64,000 nt of DNA from Egibacteraceae bacterium (GCA_030446775.1 JAUJMQ010000002.1:1-64000); one strand, 5' to 3'; positions 44,323-53,489 are shown, counted from the stretch's first letter. Numbers and translations: made by a program. The notes: generated from the letters alone by a model not told the origin.

Positions 44323-45894
44323 GTGCCCGACGTCGTCGTCGTCGGCGCCGGTCACAACGGCCTGGTCGCCGCGTGCTATCTCGCCCGTGCCGGTCTCGAC
44401 GTCCTCGTCGTCGAGCAGGCCGATCGGGCGGGGGGCGGCAGCCGCACCGACGAGCTCGTGCCCGGCTACCGCTTCGACACCCACTCGGTCGCCCACAACA
44501 TCATCAACATGACCGATATCCCGGACGAGCTCGATCTTGCGGCGGCGGGTCTGGACTACCGCGAGATGGACCCGTTCGCGGTGTCGGTCGGCGCCGACGG
44601 CCGCATCGTCCGCTTCGCCCGGTCCGTGGACGCCACCGTGGCCTCGATCGCCGAGGTCAGCCCTGCGGATGCCGACGCCTACGCCGAGTTCATGCGCCTG
44701 GCACTCCCGCTCGTGCGGGTCGCCGTCAGCGGTGTGCAGTCGGGTGCGTCGCCGGCGCGGGTCCGGCGGATCGCCCGGGCCCAGATCGCCGGCGGCATCA
44801 CGACGCTGCTGCGCTACCGGGGACCGGTCAACGTCGCGCGTGAGCTGCTCGCCCCCTACCAGCGCATCCTCGAGCACCGGCTCGCCTCGGACGTGACGCG
44901 CGCCCCCGTCGCGGCGTTCGCCGCGCATGCGTCGGCCAGCCCGGCCACGCCCGGCTCCGCCTTCTTCGCGCTGTGGCAGGCCGCCTACCACCTGTACGGC
45001 CAGTGGCACGCGCGCGGCGGCGCCCAGGGGCTCGTCGACGCGTTGCTGCGGCGTCTGGACAGCCTGGGCGGGGGCGTGCGGACCGCCGCGCCCGTCGTCC
45101 GCATCGACCGCGCCCCGGACGGCCGCGTGGCCGGCGTCACCCTCGCCGGCGGGGAGGCGGTCCGAGCGCCCGTCGTCGTCACCGCGATCGACCCCCGGGT
45201 CGCGCTGCTCGCGCTGCTCGACCCCCCGCTGACCGGCCCCGTCGCCGACGAGCTGCGCGCCACGTCGCGCGGCAACGCCGTGCAGATGGTCGTGCACCTC
45301 GCGGTCGACCGTCTGCCGGCCTATCCCGGGGCGCGAGCCGGAGACCACGCCGGCCTGCAGTCCTACGTCGACTCCCTGGACGACCTCGTGCACGGCTTCG
45401 CGGCCGCCGAGGACCGGCGGCTGCCGCCGGACCCCGTGCCCGTGTACGGCTTCACGCCCTCGGCGCTGGACGACGGGCTGGCCCCACCGGGCCGCCACAC
45501 GCTGTACCTCGCATGCCCGTGCGCGCCGTCCGCCGTGGAGGGCGGTTGGAGCGCGTCGGCCGAGGCCTTCGCCGAGCGGATGATCGACGCGCTGGAGGCG
45601 CGCGCCCCTGGCTTCCGATCGACGGTGGTGGGCCGCGCCGTCCGCACCCCCGAGACGATGGCCGCCGAGCTCGCATGGCCGGATGCGCACCCGATGCACC
45701 TCGACATGAGCCTGGATCAGCTCGCCTTCCTGCGGCCCACCCGTGCGCTGGCCGGCCATGCGACGCCGGTGCGGGGGTTGTTCATCTCCGGTGCGGGCAC
45801 CGCGCCCGTCGGTGGCATCGCGGGATCGCCCGGCAGAGCCGCTGCCAAGGCGGTCCTCGCCCGCCACGGCATGCCGCGCAGGCCAAGCGCATGA
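44323..45894 (+). CDS. Phytoene-dehydrogenase-like FAD oxidoreductase
   Basis: 523-residue NAD(P)/FAD protein of the phytoene desaturase / carotenoid isomerase superfamily. The dinucleotide-binding start is VVVVGAGHNGLVAACYLARAGLDVLVVEQADRAGGGSRTDELVPGYRFDTHS (GxGxxG then E and GG). The C-terminal FAD motif is PVRGLFISGAGTAPVGGIAGSPGRAAAKAVL. The middle (HARGGAQGLVDALLRRLDSLGGGVRTAAPVVRI) matches the GG.Q.L...L.....G......V..I segment of this group. No crtB or other carotenoid genes are near, so the substrate is unknown. GTG 44323 follows GAAAGG. Confidence 0.9.
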   Translation: MPDVVVVGAGHNGLVAACYLARAGLDVLVVEQADRAGGGSRTDELVPGYRFDTHSVAHNIINMTDIPDELDLAAAGLDYREMDPFAVSVGADGRIVRFARSVDATVASIAEVSPADADAYAEFMRLALPLVRVAVSGVQSGASPARVRRIARAQIAGGITTLLRYRGPVNVARELLAPYQRILEHRLASDVTRAPVAAFAAHASASPATPGSAFFALWQAAYHLYGQWHARGGAQGLVDALLRRLDSLGGGVRTAAPVVRIDRAPDGRVAGVTLAGGEAVRAPVVVTAIDPRVALLALLDPPLTGPVADELRATSRGNAVQMVVHLAVDRLPAYPGARAGDHAGLQSYVDSLDDLVHGFAAAEDRRLPPDPVPVYGFTPSALDDGLAPPGRHTLYLACPCAPSAVEGGWSASAEAFAERMIDALEARAPGFRSTVVGRAVRTPETMAAELAWPDAHPMHLDMSLDQLAFLRPTRALAGHATPVRGLFISGAGTAPVGGIAGSPGRAAAKAVLARHGMPRRPSA

Positions 45895-45950
45895 CCTTCC
45901 GGCCACGAACATCGTCGAGATGTGGGATTGGCGCCCGCGGCTGCGCCCCG

Positions 45951-45956
45951 TAAGGT
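45951..45956 (+). promoter_or_regulatory. -10 box TAAGGT, leaderless-type
   Basis: TAAGGT ends 6 bases before GTG 45963 of the secreted protein gene. Confidence 0.45.
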
Positions 45957-45962
45957 GACCTG

Positions 45963-47753
45963 GTGAGGAGTCTCGTGCCCCGTCCCGGAAGTGGCCGCAA
46001 CCGCATGCGCTCGGCGGCGTTGGCGATCGCTGTCGTGCTCATCGCCGTGCCGGCAGCGGCTCTCGCAGCGCAGTCGGCCGCATCCTCGGGCAAGGCTGGC
46101 GCGACGGGCGCCAGGGCCGGCGGGGAGCAGGCGGTGGCCGCAGCCACCCAGGCGGCCGAGGCCCAGGCGAGCGAGCCGGCGGGGCCCGGAGCCGGCCAGC
46201 AGGCGCAGCCGGGCGCCGGCGAGCAGGCGGGCCAGGCCGGTGCCGGCGAGCAGGGTACCGGCGGCGCTGCCGGCGGCGGCGAGGCCGCGCCGGCGGACAA
46301 CGGCGCCGCGCAGGGCAAGGCCGCTCCCGCGGAGCCACAGGTCGCCGCTGCGCCGGCCACTGCCGGTCCCGACACGGTCAAGCCGAGCGAACCCGCGAAG
46401 CCGCAGGCCGGGGGCGAGGCCGAGCAGCCGCAATCCGAGCCCGCGAAGCCGGCCGCCCCCGCGAAGCCGGACGCCCCCGCCAAGTCGGAACCCGCGCCCG
46501 CCGAGCCGCGCGCTCCCGCCGGGCCGGACGCACCGGGCAAGCCCAGCGAGCCGGCGCCGGCGCCGTCGGAGGCGCCGGTCCTCGTCGCACCCGCGGCCGA
46601 GACCGTCGTGGCCGGCCGCGAGCGTCTCGCCGTCGAGGTCGACGGCAACGTCGAGCGGCTCGTCGTGCAAGTGGTCCCGTCGGCGGCTGGGGCCGCGGCC
46701 CGGTGGTCGGTCGAGACCGACCCCAGCGCGGACTCGGCTGCCGTGGCGATCGACCTGGAGAGCCCCGAGTACGGTCCCGCCCCGGCCAACGGCCGCGCCC
46801 GGGTGACCGTGTGGAGCGGCGACACCGGCGCGGCGCCGCTGGCGGCCAACATCCCGGTCACCGTCGACCTGGACCCGGCCCGTCCGAGCGGGCTTGCGGC
46901 GCGGGTCCGCCGCAGCGGCGATGTCGTGCTCACCTGGGACGCTCCCGTCGCCTCCTCCGACCGCCATCGCGTGCGGCGCGCCGAGGGTCGCGGCGGGTAC
47001 GTCGGGATGGCGACGTTCGACTGGACCGCGACGCGGACCCGCGACGCAGGCGTCGAGCCCGGCCGGTACCGCTACGAGCTGACGGCCAGCCGCCCGGGCG
47101 CCGACGGGACCCTGAACTGGTCCGAGCCGGTCGTGCTACCGGTCCGCGTCACCTCGCCCGAGGTCAAGACCCCGCCTCCGACCCAGCGGCCCCCGACCGA
47201 GCCGCCATCCGCCAACCGCCCCGACGGGAGCGAGAACCCAGGCCAGGGCTCGGAGTCGGGCAAGGATGGCGGCGGCGAGCCGCCTCGCGACACGCCGCCC
47301 CGAGAGACGCGGGACGGCGGCGGCGGCGACGCCTCCAGGCCGCGGCCGCGCACGGGTGGCGGGGCGACGCAGCCTCCACTGCGGTTCTCCGCGCCGCCGG
47401 CGAACATCCAGCCGCTCGTGCCCGGCGCGTCGGCCTACGACCCACCGCCGAGCGTCGCCCTCCCGCAGGTCGCCGACCCGAGCGCGCCGACCGGCACCAG
47501 CGACCTGACGCTGCAGCCGTACGAGGCGCCGCCGGTCCCCCCGCAGGCCGCGCCGGTGCCGCCGGCGGTCGAGGCCCCCGTGCTCGCCGCGCCCACCGAC
47601 GACCCCGCGGTCACAGAGCAGCCGGTGGACGCCGGGGAGGAGGCGCTCACCGCGCCCGAAGGCGGCCCCGTCGAGGTCGACCCGGCCAGCGTCGCCGCCG
47701 TGCTCCTCGTCCTGCTGCTCGGCGGGCACGGTTGGCGGCTGACCCGCCCCTGA
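45963..47753 (+). CDS. Secreted, Ala/Pro-rich protein with Fn3-like domain and C-terminal anchor
   Basis: 596 residues. A signal peptide (RMRSAALAIAVVLIAVPAAALA, cleavage near residue 35) is followed by a long low-complexity region (about 40-200) rich in Ala, Gly, Gln, Pro, with many GAGEQAGQ-like and PAKP/PAEP short repeats. Then a beta domain (about 205-300), a fibronectin-III-like domain (about 305-400: RPSGLAARVRRSGDVVLTWDAPVASSDRHRVRRAEG ... YRYELTASRPG), a second Pro/Gly/Asp-rich stretch, and a final hydrophobic helix VAAVLLVLLLGG with a short basic tail. Probably a surface or wall-spanning protein; no LPXTG. No family recognised; the low-complexity parts would mislead similarity searches. 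Confidence 0.75.
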   Translation: MRSLVPRPGSGRNRMRSAALAIAVVLIAVPAAALAAQSAASSGKAGATGARAGGEQAVAAATQAAEAQASEPAGPGAGQQAQPGAGEQAGQAGAGEQGTGGAAGGGEAAPADNGAAQGKAAPAEPQVAAAPATAGPDTVKPSEPAKPQAGGEAEQPQSEPAKPAAPAKPDAPAKSEPAPAEPRAPAGPDAPGKPSEPAPAPSEAPVLVAPAAETVVAGRERLAVEVDGNVERLVVQVVPSAAGAAARWSVETDPSADSAAVAIDLESPEYGPAPANGRARVTVWSGDTGAAPLAANIPVTVDLDPARPSGLAARVRRSGDVVLTWDAPVASSDRHRVRRAEGRGGYVGMATFDWTATRTRDAGVEPGRYRYELTASRPGADGTLNWSEPVVLPVRVTSPEVKTPPPTQRPPTEPPSANRPDGSENPGQGSESGKDGGGEPPRDTPPRETRDGGGGDASRPRPRTGGGATQPPLRFSAPPANIQPLVPGASAYDPPPSVALPQVADPSAPTGTSDLTLQPYEAPPVPPQAAPVPPAVEAPVLAAPTDDPAVTEQPVDAGEEALTAPEGGPVEVDPASVAAVLLVLLLGGHGWRLTRP

Positions 47754-47761
47754 CGACTGTC

Positions 47762-47794
47762 GGGGGCCGGCGCCGCGCCGGCGCCGACTCCCCC
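47762..47794. terminator. GC hairpin between convergent genes
   Basis: GGGGG-CCGGCGC ... GCGCCGG ... CCCCC folds back on itself between the end of the secreted protein gene and the end of phoU. No T-run. Confidence 0.4.
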
Positions 47795-47841
47795 TCGGCC
47801 GGCGTTGCGCCCGGCACGGTCCTTGCGCTCCGGGCCGCGCG

Positions 47842-48540
47842 TCACTCCAGCTCGGGCAGGTCACCGGTCAGGAAGAAGGCCGCCTGGCGGGCCATCTCCA
47901 CGCCGTGGTCGGCGATCCGCTCGTAGTACCGGCAGATCAGCGCAAGGCTGACGGCCTCCTCCACGGTCTGCTCGCCGAGGTACAGCTCGGTCAGCAGCGC
48001 CTTCTGCAGCATGTCGACATCGTCGTCGAGCTCCTGCAGCTCGACGGCCGCCAGCGCGTCGTGCGCGCGCCAGGCGTTCACGGCACCGGTGAAGACCATG
48101 CCCGACACGCTGCCGAGGCGGGCGATCATCTCGCGCAGGGACGGGCCCATCGACGGCGGATGGACCCATGCGAGCGACTCGGCGACGTGACGCAGCAGAT
48201 CTCCTGAGCGCGCGACGTCCTCGCTGCAGCGCAGCAGCGCCACGACCCGACGCAGGTCACCGGCGACCGGGGACTGGCGGGCGAGCAGCTGGAAGCAGCT
48301 CTCCTCCAACAGCAGGCAGCGGCGGTCGACCTCAGCGTCCATCGCGATCGCCCGCTGCGCGCTCGCGGTGTCGGCCTCCAGGAACGCGTCGGTCACCGGA
48401 CCGACCAGCCGCGCGACGATCTCCCCCACGGCCACGAGCTGGTCGTCGCAGTCCTGCAGCTGCTGGGAGAACGCGGCACGCGACAGCGTGGGCTGGTGGC
48501 GTTGGGCCTCCAGCCACTCCAGCGGGTCCTCGTCGCTCAT
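47842..48540 (-). CDS. PhoU-like phosphate-signalling protein (first copy)
   Basis: 232 residues in two three-helix PhoU repeats. Repeat 1 holds ILDxxxR-like and DAEVDRRCLLLEESCFQLLARQSPVAGDLRRVVALLRCSEDVARSGDLLRHVAE; repeat 2 holds DDDVDMLQKALLTELYLGEQTVEEAVSLALICRYYERIADHGVEMARQAAFFLTG. The E/DxxxD metal-cluster residues are visible in ERIADHGVEMA but weaker in the first repeat. It is separate from the second PhoU at 57469 and only about 25% alike by eye. PhoU links the Pst transporter to the PhoR-type kinase. Located 4 kb upstream of pstS, on the opposite strand. Confidence 0.87.
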   Translation of the reverse strand: MSDEDPLEWLEAQRHQPTLSRAAFSQQLQDCDDQLVAVGEIVARLVGPVTDAFLEADTASAQRAIAMDAEVDRRCLLLEESCFQLLARQSPVAGDLRRVVALLRCSEDVARSGDLLRHVAESLAWVHPPSMGPSLREMIARLGSVSGMVFTGAVNAWRAHDALAAVELQELDDDVDMLQKALLTELYLGEQTVEEAVSLALICRYYERIADHGVEMARQAAFFLTGDLPELE

Positions 48541-48648
48541 CGGTGCACCTCTGTCTCCGGTCGGCTCGTGGGCCGGCCGGTCGCGCGGCCCGCCCCGTCA
48601 ATCCTGCCCGCCGCGATGCACCGCCGCCGTCCGCGTGCCGCCGGCCGC

Positions 48649-48654
48649 TAGCGT
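48649..48654 (+). promoter_or_regulatory. -10 box TAGCGT, leaderless-type
   Basis: TAGCGT ends 7 bases before ATG 48662 of the DUF4032 gene; the block from phoU (start 48540) to here holds no other gene. Confidence 0.4.
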
Positions 48655-48661
48655 GAGGGTC

Positions 48662-49942
48662 ATGGTCGCCCGCCGACGGGGGCTGCGCATCCTCGCGCGC
48701 CCCGGCCACCCCGACTTCCTCGATCTGCCCTGGGACCGCCCGTTGGACCGGTGGCGCTCGGAGCGGTCCGTGGAGGTCGTGCGGGGGGTGCACCGCCACG
48801 TCGTGCAGTTCGTCGACTACGGCGGGACGATCTACGCGCTGAAGGAACTGCCGCCCCGCGTGGCCGAGCGCGAGTACCGGATGCTGCGGAAGATGGCGGA
48901 GGAGGAGCTGCCGGTCGTCGAGGCCGTCGGTGTCGTCACCCGCTCCGGAGCCGGTTCCGACGACCCGCTCGAAGACGTGCTGATCACCCGGTACCTCGAC
49001 TACTCGCTGCCCTACCGGACGCTGTTCACCCACCGCCGCGCCGCGACGTCCGACGTCCGGGGGCTGTCCGACCGGCTGCTCGACGGGATGGTGATGCTGC
49101 TGGTCCGGCTCCACCTGTTCGGCTTCTTTTGGGGTGACTGCTCGCTGAACAACACGCTGTTCCGCCGTGACGCCGGAGCGCTGGCCGCCTACCTCGTGGA
49201 CGCCGAGACGGGGGAGTGGCACGCGACGCTGACCGACGGGCAGCGGGCGGCGGATCTCGACGTCACCGTGCTCAACGTGGCGGGCGGACTGCTCGACGTC
49301 CAGTCCCAGCTGGGGCTGCCACCCGAGCCGGATCCCATCGAGACGGCCGAGGACCTGCGTCGCCGCTACGACCAGCTGTGGACCGAGCTGACGACCGAGG
49401 AGGTGATCGGCCCCGACGAGCGCTACAAGATCGAGGCGCGGATGCGCCGGCTCAACGACCTCGGCTTCGACGTCGACGAGGTCGAGATCGTCCAGACCGA
49501 CGAGGGCGACCGCCTGCTGCTGCGGACCGCCGTCACCGAGGCGGGCCACCACCGCCGCCGGCTGCTGTCGCTGTCGGGGCTGGAGGCCCAGGAGAACCAG
49601 GCTCGCGTCCTGCTCAACGACCTCGCGAACTTCCGCGCCTACCACGACCGCAAGACCGGCAAGACGATGCCCGAGATCGTCGCCGCGTACCGCTGGCTGA
49701 CAGAGGTGTTCGAGCCGACCGTCGCGGCGATCCCCGAGCACCTGCGGGGCAAGCTCGAGCCCGTCGAGGTCTTTCACGAGGTCATCGAGCACAAGTGGTT
49801 CTTGTCGGAGTCGGTCGGCCGCGACGTCGGCATCGACGAGGCCGTCGCCTCCTACATCGCCGACGTGCTGCCGGAGGCACCCGACGAGCGGCTGGTGCTG
49901 GCCGACGGCGAGCCGTCAGCCGGCTGGATCGGCTACGGCTGA
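48662..49942 (+). CDS. DUF4032 / lipopolysaccharide-kinase-like protein
   Basis: 426 residues. The N-terminal two thirds have the look of an atypical protein/LPS kinase: VEVVRGVHRHVVQFVDYGGTIYALKELPPRVAEREYRMLRKMAEEELPVVEAVGVV (Lys and Glu of the N-lobe), and LLVRLHLFGFFWGDCSLNNTLFRRDAGALAAYLVDAETGEW with a WGDxSxxN catalytic loop and a DAE metal site. The DUF4032 C-terminal domain follows (about 225-420: LTTEEVIGPDERYKIEARMRRLNDLGFDVDEVEIV ... VFHEVIEHKWFLSESVGRDVG). Function unproven; common in Actinobacteria. The transcript probably ends at the inverted repeat 25 bases downstream. Confidence 0.9.
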   Translation: MVARRRGLRILARPGHPDFLDLPWDRPLDRWRSERSVEVVRGVHRHVVQFVDYGGTIYALKELPPRVAEREYRMLRKMAEEELPVVEAVGVVTRSGAGSDDPLEDVLITRYLDYSLPYRTLFTHRRAATSDVRGLSDRLLDGMVMLLVRLHLFGFFWGDCSLNNTLFRRDAGALAAYLVDAETGEWHATLTDGQRAADLDVTVLNVAGGLLDVQSQLGLPPEPDPIETAEDLRRRYDQLWTELTTEEVIGPDERYKIEARMRRLNDLGFDVDEVEIVQTDEGDRLLLRTAVTEAGHHRRRLLSLSGLEAQENQARVLLNDLANFRAYHDRKTGKTMPEIVAAYRWLTEVFEPTVAAIPEHLRGKLEPVEVFHEVIEHKWFLSESVGRDVGIDEAVASYIADVLPEAPDERLVLADGEPSAGWIGYG

Positions 49943-49967
49943 ACGCCGGCTTCGTGCTGGCGCTGGC

Positions 49968-50009
49968 TTTGTTCTGATCGCCTCGGCCCGCCAGGCGGAT
50001 CAGAACAAA
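49968..50009. terminator. 42-bp inverted repeat, sister of 6208-6249
   Basis: TTTGTTCTGATC ... GATCAGAACAAA, same 12-base arms and same total length as the element at 6208, with a different centre (GCCTCGGCCCGCCAGGCG) that still pairs in part. It lies between the convergent DUF4032 and epimerase genes and fits a bidirectional terminator. Confidence 0.65.
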
Positions 50010-50017
50010 CCCCCCGC

Positions 50018-50998
50018 CTAGCCGGCGAGGGCGGCGTCGTCGGCGGAGAAGTCGGGGTCGGGCTCGGCGGGCGAGTGGTCGAGGTGCCAACGGACGGACG
50101 CGGCCAGCGCCTGGACCGGGTCGGTGTCGCTCCAGCCGAGGACGGCACGGGCCTTGGCGGAGTCGACGAGGACGTGCTGGGGCTGGGAGGCGGTGATGCG
50201 CAGGTCGTCGGGCAGCGCCTCGTCCGGCACCCGTACGAGCTGGGCGTCCCAGCCGGCGGCGTCCAGGATCGCCCGCGCCCAGGCGCCGACGCTCCAGGTC
50301 CGCCGCTCACCGATGTTGAGCACCTCGGAATCGAGGTCGGGGTGCTCGGCGGCCAGGCGGACAGCCCGCGCGACGTCGTCGACCCACCCGCGCGTCCACA
50401 GGAACGTGCCCGCCCCGAACGGGATCCGGTCGCGCCCGGCGCGCACCCGGCGCAGCACGAAGTCCTCGCGGCGCTGGTCGTCGCGCGCCCCGTAGACCGC
50501 TGGCAGGCGCAGGACGGTGGCACCGGCGGGCAGGTAGACGTCCTCGACGTCGAGCTTCTCGTAGGTGTCCAGGTCGGCCTGAGCGTTGTCGAGCTGGGCG
50601 CCGCGGAACAGGTAGCGCTCCTCGCGTGCCGGCGAGGACTCGTCCAGGGGCACCGGATCGGTCTCGCGGCCTGCGCGCAGTGCCCCGAAGGCGCGGGAGG
50701 TGTCCATGCTCGACAGCACCACGGCGCGGCAGCCCCGCGGGAGCGCGGCGACCGTCGCCGTCGCGTCCGCCGTGGAGTACGCGCACGTGTCGACGAGGGA
50801 CTCGGCGGCGAAGTCGGCCAGCACGCCGGCGACCGCCTCGATGTCGTGGCGGTCGGCGTGGACATGGGCGACGTCGGGCAGGTCGCCGGGCTCGGTCTGC
50901 CCGCGGTGAACGACGAGCACCTCGTGACCGGTGTCGAGCAGCTCGGCGACGATCGCCACGCCGATGAACCGCGTCCCTCCCAGCACCACCACCCGCAC
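50018..50998 (-). CDS. NAD-dependent epimerase/dehydratase family protein (extended SDR)
   Basis: 326 residues. The start is set by GAGGAAGGAG five bases before GTG 50998, preferred over ATG 51028 in the track. Seen: VRVVVLGGTRFIGVAIVAELLDTGHEVLVVHRG (GGTRFIG is the variant TGxxGxxG loop), VVLSSMDTSRAFGAL, a DTYEKLDVEDVYL segment where YxxxK would be expected, and VLRLPAVYGARDDQRREDFVLRRV then WTRGWVDDVARAVRLAAEHPD. It resembles sugar-nucleotide epimerases and the chloroplast RNA-binding CSP41-like group. Substrate unknown. Divergent from glpX. Confidence 0.85.
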   Translation of the reverse strand: MRVVVLGGTRFIGVAIVAELLDTGHEVLVVHRGQTEPGDLPDVAHVHADRHDIEAVAGVLADFAAESLVDTCAYSTADATATVAALPRGCRAVVLSSMDTSRAFGALRAGRETDPVPLDESSPAREERYLFRGAQLDNAQADLDTYEKLDVEDVYLPAGATVLRLPAVYGARDDQRREDFVLRRVRAGRDRIPFGAGTFLWTRGWVDDVARAVRLAAEHPDLDSEVLNIGERRTWSVGAWARAILDAAGWDAQLVRVPDEALPDDLRITASQPQHVLVDSAKARAVLGWSDTDPVQALAASVRWHLDHSPAEPDPDFSADDAALAG

Positions 50999-51148
50999 GT
51001 CGGCTCCTTCCTCGGAATGGATGTGCAACTCTAGCGTTGCGCCAGGGTCGCGGCCGGCGGCGCATCGTGCCGCCGCCGCCGCCTGGGCACGAGGAACGCC
51101 CTGCGCCCCCCTGACTATGCTGACGCCCCCGGCAGGAAGGCATCACCC

Positions 51149-52149
51149 GTGAGCTCGTCGCGCCAGCCCCAGGCCCCGGACCGCAACCTCGCCCTCGAGC
51201 TCGTACGCGCGACCGAGGCGGCCGCGCTGGCCGCCGGCCGCTGGATGGGTCGCAACCGCAAGAACGACGGGGACGCGGCGGCCGTCGACGCCATGCGGCT
51301 GGTGCTCAACACCGTCGAGATGGACGGGGTCGTCGTCATCGGCGAGGGCGAGAAGGACGAGGCGCCCATGCTGTTCAACGGCGAGAAGATCGGCTCGGGC
51401 AACGCGCCCCAGGTCGACATCGCCGTCGACCCGATCGACGGCACCCGGCTGCTCGCCCAGGGGCGTCCGGGGTCCCTGGCGGTCATCGCCATCGCGCCCC
51501 GCGGGTCGATGTTCGACCCCGGCCCGATGGTGTACATGGACAAGTGGGTCGTGGGACCGGAGGCGGTCGGCGCGGTCGACATCGACGCGGGCGTCGCCGA
51601 CAACCTGTCGCGCATCGCCGAGGCGAAGGGCAAGAAGGTGCGTGACCTCGTGTGCGTCATGCTCGACCGCCCCCGGCACGCCGAGCTCATGGCCGAGGTC
51701 CGCCAGACCGGGGCGCGGCTGCGGCTGATCATGGACGGCGACGTCGCCGCGAGCCTGCTCGCGTTGCTGCCGGAGAAGCCCGTGGACGTGCTGCTGGGCA
51801 TCGGCGGCACGCCGGAGGGGTCATCACCGCGTGCGCCGCGCAGGCGCTCGGGGGTGAGATGCAGGGGCGGCTGTGGGCGCGCAGCGACGACGAGCGGGAC
51901 CGGGCGGAGCAGGCCGGCTACGACGTCGACGCGCCGCTGGGCACCGACCGGCTGGTGTCGAGCACCGACACGTTCTTCGTGTGCACCGGCATCACCAGCG
52001 GTGACCTCGTGGAGGGCGTGGAGTACCGCGCCGGCTCCGCGGTCACCGAGTCACTGGTGATGCGGGGCAAGAGCGGCACCGTCCGCTACATCAGGGCACG
52101 CCACAACCTCGACAAGGTCATGGAGTACAGCTCCATCGGCTTCGACTGA
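51149..52149 (+). CDS. glpX: Class II fructose-1,6-bisphosphatase, frameshifted
   Basis: Gluconeogenic phosphatase; the GlpX type is the main one in Actinobacteria. From GTG 51149 the protein reads NLALELVRATEAAALAAGRWMGRNRKNDGDAAAVDAMR, VVIGEGEKDEAPMLFNGEKIGSG, DIAVDPIDGTRLLAQGRPGSLAVIAIA (DPIDGT metal site) and VDVLLGIGGTPEG. It then needs a frame change at 51817-51820, where four G stand in place of five, to reach VITACAAQALGGEMQGRLWARSDDERDRAEQAGYDVD and the end GTVRYIRARHNLDKVMEYSSIGFD. Corrected length about 333, normal. The indel is in a homopolymer, so probably a sequence error. TATGCT at 51116 may be the -10. Confidence 0.94.
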
Positions 52150-52267
52150 GGTCACCGGCAGCGCCGAACCAACCGCCTGCGGCCCTCGGCACCTCGGCGG
52201 TCGGCCGTACCGTACCGCCGGCCGGGCTGCTCTCTTGCGAACGACCTTCCGAGGAGCGACACCTTGC

Positions 52268-52278
52268 GTTCACCCGCG
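52268..52278 (+). promoter_or_regulatory. Possible PHO-box half (GTTCACCCGCG) upstream of pstS
   Basis: GTTCACCCGCG resembles one 11-bp unit of the actinobacterial PhoP operator (direct repeats of GTTCACC-type sequence). A second adjacent unit is not clear. It lies 108 bases before pstS in a 236-base gap (52150-52385) that otherwise holds no gene. Confidence 0.35.
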
Positions 52279-52385
52279 GCCCGCCGGCGTGACACCGGCC
52301 CTGGCTACGGTTGCCGCGTCGACGTCTGTACCGCGAGCCGACACCGACCCGCCGTCCGGACGACCTGCCTGCAAGAGAGTAAACG

Positions 52386-53417
52386 ATGCGCACACGCAAG
52401 TCGCGCGGCCAGCTCGGGCTGTTGGCTGCTTTGGCGCTGCTGGGGGCCGCCTGCGGCGGCGATCCCGAGGCCGCCGCGCCGGAGGTCGGGGCCGACGCCG
52501 CGACCGACGGGGCGGCCGCCGAGCCGGTGGAGGATGGTGACGGCGAGGCGGTGTCCGGCGCCATCGACATCGACGGGTCGTCGACCGTCGGGCCGCTGAC
52601 CGACGCGGTCAGCGAGATCTACGCCGAGGAGCAGCCCGAGGTCACCGTCAACCTCGGCATCTCGGGCACCGGCGGGGGCTTCGAGCGCTTCTGCGCCGGG
52701 GAGACCGACATCTCCAACGCCTCCCGTGACATCGAGGAGGAGGAGGTCACCGCCTGCGAGGAGGGCGGCGTCGAGTACACCGAGGTCCGCGTCGGCACCG
52801 ACGCCCTCACCGTCGTCGGCCATCCGGGCATCGACTTCACGGACTGCCTGACGTTCGAGCAGCTGGCCACGATCTGGGGCGCGGACGAGCCGGCGACGAA
52901 CTGGAACGAGCTCAGCCCCGACTACCCCGACCGGTCGATGGAGGTGTTCGCTCCTGGCGTTGACTCGGGCACCTACGACTTCTTCACCGAGGAGGTCCTG
53001 GGCGACCCCGAGGAGGGTGCCGAACAGCCGCGGGCCGACTACAACGCCAGCGAGGACGACAACATCATCGCCCAGGGGGTCGCGACCACCGAAGGGGCGT
53101 GGGGCTACTTCGGCTTCGCCTACTTCCAGGAGAACCCCGAGGCGCTCAAGGCCTTCGCGGTCGACAACGGTGAGTCCGGCTGCGTCGAGCCGTCGCTGGA
53201 GACGGCCGAGGCCGGCGAGTACCCGCTCGCGCGACCGCTGTTCATCTACGTCAACAACGAGTCGCTCAGCGACCCCGCGGTCGCTGACTACGTCAGCTTC
53301 TACCTCGACAACGTCAACGACGTCATCACCGACGTCGGCTACATCCCGGCGCCCGAGGAGGCGCTGTCCGAGGCGCAGACCACCGTGGAGGAGGCCATCA
53401 GCTCCGCGGGGGGGTGA
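52386..53417 (+). CDS. pstS: Phosphate ABC transporter substrate-binding lipoprotein
   Basis: 343 residues. Lipoprotein signal GLLAALALLGAACGG (lipobox LGAAC, cysteine about residue 23), then an acidic linker. The phosphate-binding domain shows IDIDGSSTVGPLTDAVSEIYAEEQPEVTVNLGISGTGGGFERFCAGETDISNASRDIEEEE, in which DGSSTV, SGTGGGF and DISNASR carry the phosphate ligands; then GVDSGTYDFFTEEVLG and ATTEGAWGYFGFAYF. It matches the short PstS class. It begins the pstSCAB operon. Confidence 0.95.
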   Translation: MRTRKSRGQLGLLAALALLGAACGGDPEAAAPEVGADAATDGAAAEPVEDGDGEAVSGAIDIDGSSTVGPLTDAVSEIYAEEQPEVTVNLGISGTGGGFERFCAGETDISNASRDIEEEEVTACEEGGVEYTEVRVGTDALTVVGHPGIDFTDCLTFEQLATIWGADEPATNWNELSPDYPDRSMEVFAPGVDSGTYDFFTEEVLGDPEEGAEQPRADYNASEDDNIIAQGVATTEGAWGYFGFAYFQENPEALKAFAVDNGESGCVEPSLETAEAGEYPLARPLFIYVNNESLSDPAVADYVSFYLDNVNDVITDVGYIPAPEEALSEAQTTVEEAISSAGG

Positions 53418-53489
53418 CCCGCACCAATCGAACACGGGGCCCTCCGGCTGAGTCTCGGAGTTCCCCGGATCCGACGTCAGGAGCCACAT

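Noticed and set aside
42667-45912. 1081-aa minus-strand ORF covering phoH and the FAD oxidoreductase
   Set aside because: It is antisense to two well-recognised genes and has no domain; long antisense ORFs are normal at this GC content.
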